A stretch of DNA of 64,000 bases, taken from contig JALIZF010001405.1 in the NCBI GenBank assembly GCA_029948255.1, positions 1 through 64,000 on the forward strand. Reading direction: 5' to 3'. Position 1 is the first letter of the stretch. Each line of letters starts with the position of its first letter. Source of the stretch: Telmatactis stephensoni. Its lineage: Eukaryota > Cnidaria > Anthozoa > Actiniaria > Isophelliidae. A program made the position numbers and the translations under genes. The notes beneath the pieces were generated by a model, which worked only from the letters and a program-made list of their open reading frames with translations, did not search any database and was not told the origin of the DNA. Positions 28,261-40,429 of this stretch are shown here, one piece after another.

Positions 28261-30060
28261 TGACGTATGTTATATGGAGATTGGCGCTATTATGGCGACG
28301 CCTTAAAAGAATTCCCCTTTTTACATATTCTCGATTTTAATGAGTTCTAGGCTTATTCTTGTGTAGTTAACATAATTGCCTTTAGCTCTAGCGAATTAAA
28401 TCAAATTCCGAGAGAGCGTTTTCGAGATATCATTGATGAGAGATTTTAACTGCAAAAATCGAGTGTAAACAAAACAACTTTTTGAATCTTCTACAATTAA
28501 AAAGAAAGTAGCACATCTAAGTTAATTTTCGATCTCAAATTGTTGTAAAGATATCAAATTTGGCTACTGAAAGAGACGAGAGAAATCCCATTAATTGATA
28601 TCGAGAAAAGTGAGCCGAACTCATGTATGATGGACATGCTGAATTTGCTTCTGTTGCCCATATATTGCTCTATTGTTACATAAACTGCAATATTTAAAGA
28701 TCCCTTCTATAAATATTGTTTAAATATGGTTTAGTTTAGGTAATAGTTGATATGATATAGCGTTTTCAAATTCATTGAATCATTTTATGGCTGTCAAATA
28801 TAAGCCTCAAATCAGTCGGTATATTTTTCAGCCGGATACAGCGGTCGACAACTCATTGATGCATGATGTAGCTCCGGATAATTGTATACATGCTCTGCTG
28901 ACAGACAATTGACTAATCAGATATTATAGCCGATTCAAAATGTAGACCTCTATGAGGCCATGTGGTTACTGGCCTCAAATCCAAACATAGATAAAGAAAC
29001 GAAAATGCAAAAAACGACAAAGAATGATGTCAACAACGATCCTGGACAAACTGACTGCTTTGGGAAATGCAATGCATTTCAACCAAGCCCCTTAACAATT
29101 GGGCAATTAACACAGGAAGCCCAATTCATTTCAATCAAGAACATAAAAAAATATTAGAATGAAATGGGAGCTCCGCTATTAGGTAGTACCTAATTTTTAT
29201 ATATTACTTGTTGGTAGTTTTGAAGACAATTTTCAGGAATTAAAATAAACAACATTGATTTTACTCGTCGCCATCTTTGTTTTGGTTGATGATGAGTAGG
29301 CGCATGCGCATGCGTAATAGGAGTCATTTGCTGAACAATTTTCTTTCTAATTTGCGTTCATCCATTTTCCTTCACTTTCACTTCAACAACGTAAAAAAGA
29401 GATTTTTCCCCGCGGAAATGGCAAAACGATGGAATTATCAAAGTGAGGGAAGAAGAAATGGAATTTTTATCGTGCGTAATAAATTGGACTCATTTTAGGC
29501 GCGGTGTGCAACCTTCGTGCGCGTACAGCGAGAATAGATTTTGTGTTTTTAAGGGAAGAAGACGCGATTGCTTGACTTGTTACTGTATTAAGTAAATGAA
29601 GCCTTCCCGGGAGCCTTAACAGGATATTATTGTTTTGGCACGATTGTAATGAAAGCGCGCGAAAGATTATAGAGTGATTTCCAAAATCCCGCGTGAAATC
29701 AAAATTGAATGTTAGTGTACAATTATTTAATTGACACAAAAGAAAACAATGGAAATAAGGTCAGATTTTGATCATAATTGAGAGAGAAGCAACATTAGCA
29801 AAATCCGGCATTGTTTGGATGTCTGATCATGAGTTCGCATGAATTTGAAAATTGCATATGCACAGAAAGAACTTGTTGGATCTTTGTACACCGGGTAGCC
29901 TGTGTTAAAGTTTGTCCCTGTTAAAGATCCTCGTCCACCCCTTCATTTACTTCTCCTGCCAATCAAATCTCACGTCCTTGATTTTGATTGGTTCCTGGTG
30001 AAACGTCCAATTTTTCTAAGCCTGTGATTGGTTAAAACCCTGTACCACGAAGGAATGTGC
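28261..30060. other. Intergenic and likely promoter region
   Basis: No gene recognised. Three ATTGGTT-type blocks occur at about 29985-30035 just before the predicted first exon at 30061. Confidence 0.3.
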
Positions 30061-31796
30061 ACTTGAAAGGTATGCACGTTGGCGCGGTTAGTCATTTGGG
30101 GCAAGACACAAAGCTGGAAGGAGTGAGGTAAGTTCTCTTCGATTCTTGTTTGAAAATTTTCACAAAATTAACTTTTTTCATCTAATTCTACCGTTTTTAG
30201 AAAAGTTTTAGACGAAAGTTCCTAATGGCAACGTTACAGGAAGAATTTATAGACGAATTCACGGATATTTTTGATGCCAAAAGTTGGTCGACTGTCAACC
30301 CGTGCTTCTTGTGGGGTCGCGTTCTATCCGTTAAAAACAACATAACGGTAAGAAAAGTTACTCTTCTTGTGCATTCTGTAACAATTTCCTTTCTTACAGC
30401 TGTGTTTTTAGCTCAATATGGTTTTCGAAATGCACTTTTTCGAACAAAATGAAGAGAACTCGTTCGAGGGTTTGCAAAGTTGAACACGTGCCTCGGAACA
30501 AAGTTGCCAGTTAGGAAAACTGTTCTAAAACTTTTATTTATTGAGCTAAAACTTGTTCATTTTTTCCAGGAGAAGCAAGTTCTATCCAGGAAGAGAACCA
30601 AAAGCTTTTTCTTAAAAAGCTGAAGTTCTTTTAGGCGGGCGCCAAAGTGCTGACGGTTCCTCCTCCAAACAAGATTCCATTACCGAGGTAAATATTCTCT
30701 CATAATAGTTTCTGCTTTACAAAATAAACTATAAATGTAAAGGCTAATTCTTTTCTTCGCCTTTTGTCTCTTTTGGAAGAATTCGAAATTTCTTCTTAAA
30801 TATTTTTAACTCGTTATGTCAAACTAATTGTGCATTGCATGGAGGTATTTTCGCGCCTTTTTTTTCTTTTCGTGAATAAATTAGGGTGGACTATTAGAAA
30901 CCTTGGGGGAGGGGTGGGGCCGGGAAAGTTTTCAGACAAGGATGTTCTTTGCGGGAATATTTCCTGTATTTCCTGCAGGATTTTTTTGTTTTCTTTCTTT
31001 CTGTTCTTTTTTCTTTTTTTTCCAAACAGGAATTGTTTACAACATTTTTCCTCGCAGGGTAATTTGTGATATGTTTCAAGATATCCTTCTCTTTCATTTC
31101 AATATTTTTTCAAATATTTTTAATTAATTTTTCCAGGAGGCTATGTATTCCGGAAAACCATGCATGGGGCAAAATGTTTCGTTATGATGTTTTTGCCTGG
31201 CAATTGGAAATGAGTGGCAAAGGTAAATGTTATAATTTTCAAATTTCTACTACCCAAATAGATTGGAACTATATTTTTATGGATTAAAGGTCTTTAGAAA
31301 AATTACAGTGGCTTTGGTCTTTTTTTAGTAAGTGCATGTTTACATGGGAAATCAGTTCAGAACATGGGACATTAGGATGTGTAAACATGGAGAGCAAATG
31401 GTCCATCAAACTTATGAAAGATTGAATTGAGATTCTTTCATCCTCTTGGGGCCTGATTATATGAACGGAATTAGTGTGGGGAGATCCGTCTGAACCAGCC
31501 AAATCCAGCTCAGTCAACCAAAGCCAACCCTTTGTCATTCCACATTTATTTACCAATTGAGCTTATCCCTCAAATTAGAGGATTAATTATTATTATTATT
31601 GAGGAATAATCATTCCCCAAATCATTCTAACTAGTCAGGGTGGGGCAACAAAATGCAGGGGTGGGGGCAGAGCAGCTGCACTTATTGGCCCCATAGGTTG
31701 TCGAACAGATCATGTCGGACGAAAAATATTTTTGGGTGTGTTTCTTTATTTTTTTTTAGCATATTTATATATTATTTCATTCTTAAAACTCCATTT

Positions 31797-32271
31797 ATGC
31801 ACCTGTTGATATTAAGCCCCAGGGAAGGGAGGCTGGTGCCAGGCCAGGCATACCCAGGGGGTTTTGATTTTTCCCCCAGCCCTGGGTGCCTTATGCATGT
31901 CAAATTCTATAATGCCACCAGCACATTTCCTTTGTCTTGGCCAATTTACAGCGAAAATTGTTGCATCGCTACCTCCAACGTCGGTAAGATTTTGGTCTTT
32001 TCTGATCTGTCCATCATTCTTGGGGGCAAAGCTTTCATGAACTTTTTCAGTGATTGGTTGATTTGAAAGAAGCTCTGCCCCCAAACTGATTGACAGCTCA
32101 GAAAAAACCAAAATCAAAACGAAATTTGTAATTTGCTGGTCGCGATGCAACAATTTTGGCTGTAAGATGCTGACAATGTCAAATTCCACACCCAAGGGAG
32201 AGGTGTTTTTGTGAAATCCCCTGGGTTATTACTTTGCCCCCACCCCCAGGGCTTAACATTGACAGGTGCAT
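31797..32271. mobile_element. Inverted-repeat element containing nested MITE E
   Basis: ATGCACCTGTTGATATTAAG with CCCCAGGG at the left is mirrored by CCCCAGGGCTTAACATTGAC with AGGTGCAT at the right; inner TGTCAAATTC blocks also pair. The 220-bp element at 31946-32165 lies inside. Confidence 0.7.
31946..32165. mobile_element. MITE family E, copy 2 (220 bp)
   Basis: Same ends and length as 16861-17080. Many differences are C-to-T or G-to-A at former CpG sites (for example GGGGGCGGAGC in copy 1 against GGGGGCAAAGC here). Confidence 0.85.
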
Positions 32272-32424
32272 TACATATACTTAATGTTTTTGCTCATTAT
32301 TTTTTGTCAGGCCTTCATTTATTCCGGAAAACCATTAGGCGAAATGTCTTGTTTATATATGACATTTTCGCCTAGCAAATAGAGAGGAGTGACAAGGTAA
32401 ATTTTATGATATACAAATTTCTGT

Positions 32425-32612
32425 TGTGTAGTTCCAAAAATATCCATACCCCCGCCATGGAGGGAATTGGAAATTCTGAAGGAGAGGGGGGTCAGAAAAA
32501 GAAAAAAATTGCAGAGCTTGTATGGAAGAAAATTGGAAGTTCCAGGGAGTAGGGGGGATCCATTTACAAATTCTTCCATGGTGGGGGTATGGATATTTTC
32601 TGAAACCACACA
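32425..32612. mobile_element. Foldback MITE family A, copy 2
   Basis: TGTGTAGTTCCAAAAATATC at the left, GGATATTTTCTGAAACCACA at the right, with the same inner palindrome as 1237-1422. Confidence 0.8.
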
Positions 32613-33420
32613 TTACCAGAATAAGGGTGATAATAATGGGAGTAGGAACTCCCATTATAACAAAATCTTTTCTGTTGCAAATGGATGAGCTTTATGCATG
32701 TAGCCTTGTCTTGATTCTTTTCTATGTGACAAGTGAAGTGTATCTCGCAAGTTGACAACTAATTGAACAGTCCCAGAATGCATTGTTTTGGCAGACTAGT
32801 GAACAGATATAGTTTCTTTTTTTCCTTCCAGCAAAGGGGCAGGGCAGGGCTTGGCAGGGTGTAGGGGACCATGAAAAGGGAGAAGGGGGCATATATCAGC
32901 CCAGTGAGCAATATGGATAGACTATTTAACATGGGAGTAACTTCAGAATACCCATCAACCAATAATGTATTCTAGAGCAGAACTCTTTGAAAACAATGCA
33001 AGAATACAAAAGCTATTGTTATTCAAAAAGGTGGCTGGGTATTCTGAAGTTAAGCATTAACATGTTGAGAGGGTTTTTGTCATCCTTTGCTTAATATTGA
33101 CACAAAATTAAATGCATTTTTTCCTTTATTTGAATATTCATCATATATTTATCATTTTATAGATGAGTCAAGCTGACCAAACAAGATCAAGAACAGCAGA
33201 TGCAGTGTACCATAAGTACTACAACCACAACCACAAGAACTATGACACAGTGTATCATATAACAACCACAACCACAAGAGCCACAACGCAGATGAAGATG
33301 ATGACTGGGCGTGTGTAACTTCTTGTGTTGCAGAACTGTGTCAGTGTTTTAGCATACTAAAGTTATTTTGTAACTACACATTCACTAAACTGTCCGTTTT
33401 TATCTGCAACATTTTGAAGG

Positions 33421-35782
33421 CACATTGCAAGGTTGTGAAAACTTTCTTTTTTCTCCCTCCCCTAGATTTTTCAAATCAATTGGCAACCATTTGGATACCA
33501 GTATACTGGAAAATTATTGAAAATTACTAGCCTAGAGATTTTGCCTTAACATTTAGGATCCCACTATGGTGGCATGGAGGACTCTTCCTTTTTTACAATT
33601 AGTTTTTTGGATATAATTTTGTGCTCATTTCGGTCCATTTACCCCCTTTCCTCCCAAATTTATGCAAATTCTATTTGGTCTGAGCACAACCTAATAGGTA
33701 GGTAAGGAGAGTCCTTTTGGTAGCCTTCATTTCCAGCCATGAATGGGTCCCGTTCCAAGAAAGGTTTGGAACATGATCCCTTCATGGCTGAAAATCAAGC
33801 CTACTGTTGCTCCCCATGGTGATCTAAAATTCAGTAGAATGAAGTTTCCACTTGCTTAGGTTCTGATTTGCATTAGTGCGGCTGTATGGTAAGATGGTAA
33901 GTCTTGCCAATGCTAAGGTGAAATCTGTTAGTTTTTGAGGAATTGCATGTCTATCCAATCCATCATTGAGGGTGTTTACACTTGACCTACATATGGAGAT
34001 CCTGTGGATATAATCTGCGTGCATCAACATTATGTAGGGTGTGAGTGTAAACTTGCGTATATTGGTAGAAACTGGTATATGGGGTCCTTTATATGGTGGG
34101 ACTAGCCCATAAGCCATATACTGGACCTTCTCTTTAATGGATTTGATATCCTGTTGATTCCTCCTTTTGAATAATAATTATTAGTAGGATATTGCCTTAG
34201 GAATGTTGAGTAGGAACTCCCATTAGATAGATAATTAATAGACAAAAGTATGAATATTATGTATTGCAATTGAAATGTTGTTGTTAAAAAAAATCCGGCA
34301 ATCTGGCTTAAAACAAAACAAACAAATATTGGCTTGATAAACAGTTAAATAGTTTTTATCTGCAAGTCAGAGTACTAATGAGTAGGTTAGGCAAATTAAT
34401 CCGGCTTAGTTGGGATTGTGGGATTGGTGGGCCTCCAGCATGCACCCTAAACAGGGAATTAGGTAGGAACATGTTTGCGGCAGAAGTACTCTGACTACTT
34501 CGTGATTCTTCGATACTTTTATTTTGGGTTTTCAACATCAAGACTTTTCACTTTTGATGACTTTTTGTGAAAGAGGCTATTCAAGGAATGACAAAACCAC
34601 CTGCAGAATGCTCATTAGTATTTTCTTGGACTATGAAAAAGTCTGGGTTTTAAACCAATGAAGATGTTCTCATTTTTGATGATGGCTTTTTTTCCAACAA
34701 GACTTCATTCTTGATGTCATCTTTTAATGGTAGATGCTCTTCATCAGTGGAACTGGTTAACATTAATGTCTGATGCCTTTTTTCTTCCATGACAGGAACC
34801 TGCTTTTGGCCCAAATGGTATTTTCTTGCACTCATCTTATTTTCCTTTTGTCCCATCAATCGCCTGCATTTTTTTGAAATAAATGTTAGAAATTGTATTG
34901 TAAATTCTGAACAATATAAATAAAAAAGGAAAAACCACTTGATGGCGGTGTGTACTTACTACTAACTACAATGTGTTTTCTTCACCAGCTTTTACAATTT
35001 TTGGGCTCCAAATTTAATTTAATTTTTTTCAAAGTTGGTGAAACAATTTTTGTATGATAGCATTCTTTTTAATGACATGTAATTTTGAGGAGCCCAAGAA
35101 ATTAAATTGTAAATGGATTGTAAATATATTTACAATACAAACCAATTAAAGCAACAATAACAAATTAAAATGGTTTAAGTCTTCAATTTGAAGCAGCAAA
35201 TTTTCTAAATGAATTTCACTTTGTAATGATTTAAATTTAGGTAATGGCAGTTTACTGTTGTAAAAGTTGTTAAATAAATAAAGCAATAAAAACTCTGAGT
35301 TTGCCACTTCAAAACATTGAATTCTAACTGGATTTTTTGGAGCTGAAATTCTGAATGGCATCATGGCTAGGGCAACATTGAGTTCAAAGTGAAGAGGATT
35401 GTTAGAAGCTGAAATTTGCAAATGGCATCTGTGGCTATGGAGGTCATTTCCAAGGGTTCTCACCATGCTTGTGTATAAGGTTTTTGGTGAGTATGTAAGG
35501 TCTCGCCTGATTCCCAATTCTCATTTTTCTATTTCTCTATTTTTTCAGTTCCGACATTGCTTCAAGCTAAAAAATGAAAGATTGTCCATAGGTAAACACT
35601 GAATATAAAACAATACTATCAAAATGCTACAATGAAATCTACACCAGAAATTTTGGATCTTTAGATGTCCGAGTTGAAACAGGAAGTGATAAATTCTGAA
35701 ATCTTTCATATACATGTAATTATATCACTAATATCAAACAATAGAACAAGGCTATCAATTACTGTAAGGTCAAAAATGTCTT
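33421..35782. other. Non-coding, CpG-poor region
   Basis: No protein gene. A small foldback lies near 33710-33820 (TAGCCTTCATTTCCAGCCAT / GCCATGAATGG). Possible splice sites near 35548 and 35591 hint that transcripts may run through. Confidence 0.3.
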
Positions 35783-35905
35783 GGGCCCATTCACATTAGA
35801 GAGGACATGCGGGCCCCTATGTATTAGGGATAACTTTTATTTTATTTTCCCTGGGGGACACAAAGCAAAAGTTATCCCTTCTACTAGAGATAGTGAACGG
35901 GCCCT
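35783..35905. mobile_element. Foldback MITE family D, copy 2
   Basis: Shares the TTCCCTGGGGGACACAAA loop and TTAGGGATAAC / GTTATCCCTTCTA arms with 15338-15470, more diverged. Confidence 0.65.
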
Positions 35906-36129
35906 TACTTCTGCAATTCTGCAATATTTTTGATCATTTTAGAAATCAAAGTGTAAAAATCACAAACCTTTTTTATTTTTTGTTCAGGTTGCATGATGTC
36001 TTCGCTGTACAAACGTAATCACTGAATTGTGCATGGTATGGTAAAATTTTTACTTTTGAAATGAAAGCAAATTGAGAAATTCATTCCAGTCGTTAAGAAA
36101 TTCATTTTTCCAGTCATTACCAGGTTTTG

Positions 36130-36560
36130 AAAAAAGTGGCTTCATAATGCAATAATACACGGAAGGTCCACTGTGGTGAGAATTGGCAATCAACCGAGAA
36201 CAGCCATATCATGTCATTCCAGTAAGATTGAGAAATCACTTCAACAATATAGCCATTGAGCAACACCAGCAAATGACGAAATGATAGCTTGTGGTCACAC
36301 AACCAGGGTAGAGCATACAGTGGCTTCATAATGCAATAATACCCAGATGGTTAACTGTGGTGAGAATTGGCAAACTACCAAGACCAGCCATGTCATGCCA
36401 GTAAGATTGAGGAATCACTTGGACTGAGTAGTGCAATGCCAGTAAATGTGGTGCAGCCAGTGTACAGCATACAGTGGTTCATAATGAAATAATACACAGA
36501 TGGTTAACTGTGGCCGGTGAGAATCAACAAACAAATGATAACAGCCATGACCGAGAAATT
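36130..36560. repeat. Degenerate tandem repeat block 1
   Basis: Three copies of TTCATAATGCAATAATAC followed by GTTAACTGTGGTGAGAATTG, at about 36140, 36324 and 36476, so units of roughly 150-185 bp. Confidence 0.7.
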
Positions 36561-36599
36561 AGCACTTTAAAAGTATAGTAATCAAGCAACGGCAGATGA

Positions 36600-38060
36600 A
36601 AATGATGACTTAATTGTGTTGGTACAGAGTGAGAAGACCAGAATGCAGTGGATCAGTGATGACAATAGATGGATAAGTTATGACAAAGACTGGTGTCTAT
36701 TTCCTTCATCATTCATTCACAATAGAGAATTGGACTAGTCAAGGTTACATCTCCAGAGAGGTCAAAATGCAATATACAACTTGTGACGGCTACCAGTGAA
36801 AGACTTGAAAAGCAGACTATTGACTAGTGCTTTATTTCAATTTCAAATTGTTCCATGCACATGCCAGCCAATCAAGATGACACCCCCAGATAGAGGCCAA
36901 GAATATAATCATGTAATCTGCTAACCAGTACGATGACAACTGGCAATGTGCGTGGTTGATGTGGAGAGTAGACCGAGATGCAACTAGTGGAAGACTGATC
37001 TAAAATGGTTCAAAGTTCATGTCAGCTAGAGGTGATAGACTTGAAGATTGAGTTATGACTGTAGTGGTAGACTTCAAGTTCAAAAATGGTTCCATTCAAA
37101 CAACATTTCTAGATTAAAAGGTCAGGGTTGCAACCTGTTACTGATAATGGCTAGTGGTGGTAGACTTCTGGACCGAGTTTCATGCACACAATTCCCAGAA
37201 ATGTGCCAGAATGCAATGACTGCTTTTGCAGGTGACCTAGAGAGAGAGGACTGATGGTTTAGAATAATAATGACTTGACTTGGCAATTAACCAAAATGCA
37301 ATGATGCAACTGACAACTTCTGGTGGTAGACTGGAAGACTGGTGGTTTATGGTAATAACGTTAGCCTTGTCTCCTGGTGCATTCTATTATACATAAATTA
37401 TTGTAGGTATCCCTATAGAGGCCAAGAATGCAATACAACTGATCTTGTGAGTTGTGGAAAACTGGAGAACACTGAAGACCTGTGGTTGATGGTAATAATG
37501 CCTGGTTTGATCTCCCAGTGGTTCTATCAAATGCATCCAGAAAGAGGACAAAATTGTGATACAACTGTTGACAACTAGTGTACATGTGGAAGACTTATCC
37601 GAGAAGATTTACTGTTAGTATCAATGGTTTAAGGTAATGACAATGTCTGGTTTGATTTTCCAGTCACTCTCTCACATACCGATTGAACATGTATTGAAGT
37701 GATATCCCGACCATGGCTAGTGAAGAGCACTGTCAAAGATTTGTGGTTTATTGAACATTCAAATTGTCTGGTTTAATTTCCCAGTGGTTCCAGCACATAC
37801 TGATTGGACTCATATTGACATGATACTCCTACATGTGGCTTATAGTTACCAGAATGCAATACAACCAATGATGGCTAATATGGCAGACTTGGAGAACATG
37901 CACACATGATGATCGATCATGAATTACAGTGAGGACAAAAATAATATTATTCTGTGGTATAGGACCCACTTTTAACAATATTGACCTTTGACGATGTGAT
38001 GACACAGGATGGAGGCCAGAATGCATTTATTTAGTTGATGGGCTATTACTGACATGTAGT
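36600..38060. repeat. Degenerate tandem repeat block 2
   Basis: Recurring CCAGAATGCAATACAACTGA, GTAGACTTGGAAGACT and GGTTTATGGTAATAATGTCT phrases at roughly 130-150-bp spacing, heavily diverged. No open frame. Confidence 0.65.
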
Positions 38061-39359
38061 GGAAAACATTGAAGAGAAGACTTTTGGTTTGTGGTTTTTT
38101 GTTTTGTTTTGTTTGTTTTGTTGTTGTTGTTGTTGTTTTTGCTTGAATTCCATGCACATGAACACTGGCTTATTCTGCTCTGTGCTTGATTCTTGGCCTT
38201 GTACTAATTTTTACAGAATGATGCACTGTTAGTTGATCAACTATTTGTTGTGGCATTATGCCAACTGATCAGTTGAAGAGATCAATATTGAAGTTAAGTT
38301 TATGGGTTTTAGACTGTTTATGGTCTCCATTAAGCAATGGTGTTTTATCACTGCAAATTACTGAATAACAGTCTTGTGGGTTTACCAATACTTTATTATC
38401 AAGCAAAGCTTTTGGGCATATTGTCCATTTGTCTTGGTTATCTGAGCTAGTAACCAATGTGTGGAGTGAGAGTAAACTTTAAAAATAAAATAAACAAAAT
38501 ATATAGCTTTAGTTAGTATTTAGTTATTATAAATAAATTAGCCATGAATAAATTAGTACATAAATTAAATTGGGTACTACGTCATTAAATAGTTATTTAG
38601 TACTAGATTAGATAACCTTGACAAATGGGTGACATGTCTTTGAGTTCTGTTTGGTAATAAAGTATTGGTAAGTTACCCCCTTAAGACCATGCATGTATTG
38701 TCATGCTCGTTGCAAAGCACATTGATTACAAATGGACTGAATGGTGATTTCAGGTATTATCCAGGTACTGTAATGACATGAACAGAAAACTTGTTTGAAT
38801 GTATAAAACTTGTCATGGTTTACATGTACTTTGGTATACATGTTTATGGAAGGTGAAAGTGCACAAATGCATTCTATCAGGTGTGAAAATTGTTTGATGA
38901 TGGCATTTGTTTATGTTGTACGATATGAACAGGACATTTGCTTGCAAATATAAAACTGGTAATGGTTTTCTTTGGTATACATGATGCTTATGAAGATTGA
39001 ATAGTTAAATAAATGCACTCTGGAAATTGCCTGAGGATGGTGAAATCTGTTGTATGTAATCTGCCAACCAGTATGATGACAACTAGAAATGTGCATGGTT
39101 GATGTGGAGAGTTTTATGTTTATGCCTGCTTGATATGAACAGGAAATGTTTGAATGACATGCAAATGCTTTGTTTTTAGTAATCGGTGTTTATATGGTGA
39201 TCCTTGGTTGAATGTGCAACATGCACTTTCTGTAAGTTATGAAAATTATCAGATATCAACCTTCTCTGATAAGTGGAAACATCTTCTTTCAACATACTAA
39301 TAACATAACACACTTCTTGTTGGCAAGATGGTCAACATGATTACAAAATGGTTTCCTGG

Positions 39360-39960
39360 TATTGAAGACTAACTGGTATGGACAAGATTAAATCTCTTTG
39401 ACTTGTGCAATGGCAGTACACTTACATGTATATACTCCCCCAATGTATAGATGTACAATATTGGCAGAACATGACTGGAATATTTTGCAGTCCATGGTAT
39501 TGATCAGGAAATCAGTGGTATTAAGGACTGTTAACTGGTACACACCCAACAAACATATTGTCAAAGGACCTTCTTTTAAGAAATTCAGTCTACACCATGA
39601 CCAGGAAATCAGTGGTATTAGGATCAATATTGGCAGTACACACCCAACTCACATATTATTGTCCAAAGGATGGTTTTTAGAAATGTAGCCTACACCATGA
39701 CCTGGAAATCAATGGTATTTGGATCTATATTGGCAGTACACACCCAACTACATGGTTTTTAGAAATCTAGTCTACACCATGACCAGGAAATCAATGGTAC
39801 TGGGATCAATATTGGCAGTATACAGACCCAACTCACATGGTATAGTCCATAGGATGTTGTTTTCAAAAAATACAGTTTACAGCATGACCAGGAAATAAAT
39901 GGTAATAGGATCAATATCGCCAGTACACACCCAGCCAACATGGTTGTATGCTACTATGCC
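39360..39960. repeat. Degenerate tandem repeat block 3
   Basis: About five units near 100 bp, each with ACCATGACCAGGAAATCA, GGATCAATATTGGCAGTACA and CACCCAACTCACAT. Confidence 0.75.
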
Positions 39961-40429
39961 CAAAGACCCCTTTCTCATCAGGAGATCAGATGGCAAAGAA
40001 TCCCAAAAGAAATGGAACAAAATAACACCAGTAAATGGGAAAACCTAGTAAGTTTAAGAGGATAAAGAGATAAAAGGCAGTCCAATCAAGATTTCAGCTA
40101 TGTTTAAAAATACCAAACAGACAACACATGATCTCATCTGAGTATATAATTATGCATACAGCCTAATACATGTAAATGCCAAGGCAAATAACATCAAAGA
40201 GATCAAACAATAGAATAGTGGTATTAATAGAAATCCCTGAATTGCTGAACCTTTAGGAAAGACTACTAACAACAATACAGACAGATCCAATCATGGCACA
40301 TAAGCTGTAAATGATTGGTATATCTACTGACCAGTATATAGCACTCTTGTATTCATGCGTGTAAATAAATGTGTCCAACAATGGGTAAGCAAAGGAAAAT
40401 GGCAACCAACTGGATGGACTTCAAAACTA

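Larger units (their letters stand above)
30061..33420 (+). ncRNA. Probable spliced long non-coding or small-ORF transcript
   Basis: Six candidate exons with good splice signals: ~30061-30127 (GTAAGT), 30201-30347 (GTAAGA), 30570-30687 (GTAAAT), 31137-31222 (GTAAAT), 32311-32396 (GTAAAT) and from 33163. The only ATG frame of note starts at 30225 and stops at 30623, 58 codons across one intron, with no recognisable domain. Exons four and five are both 86 bp and share TATTCCGGAAAACCATand AAATGTYTYGTT-type blocks. The reading of exon four (ENHAWGKMFRYDVFAWQLEM) is open but its twin is interrupted, favouring a non-coding role. The 3' end is unknown. MITE families A and E sit in its introns. Confidence 0.4.
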
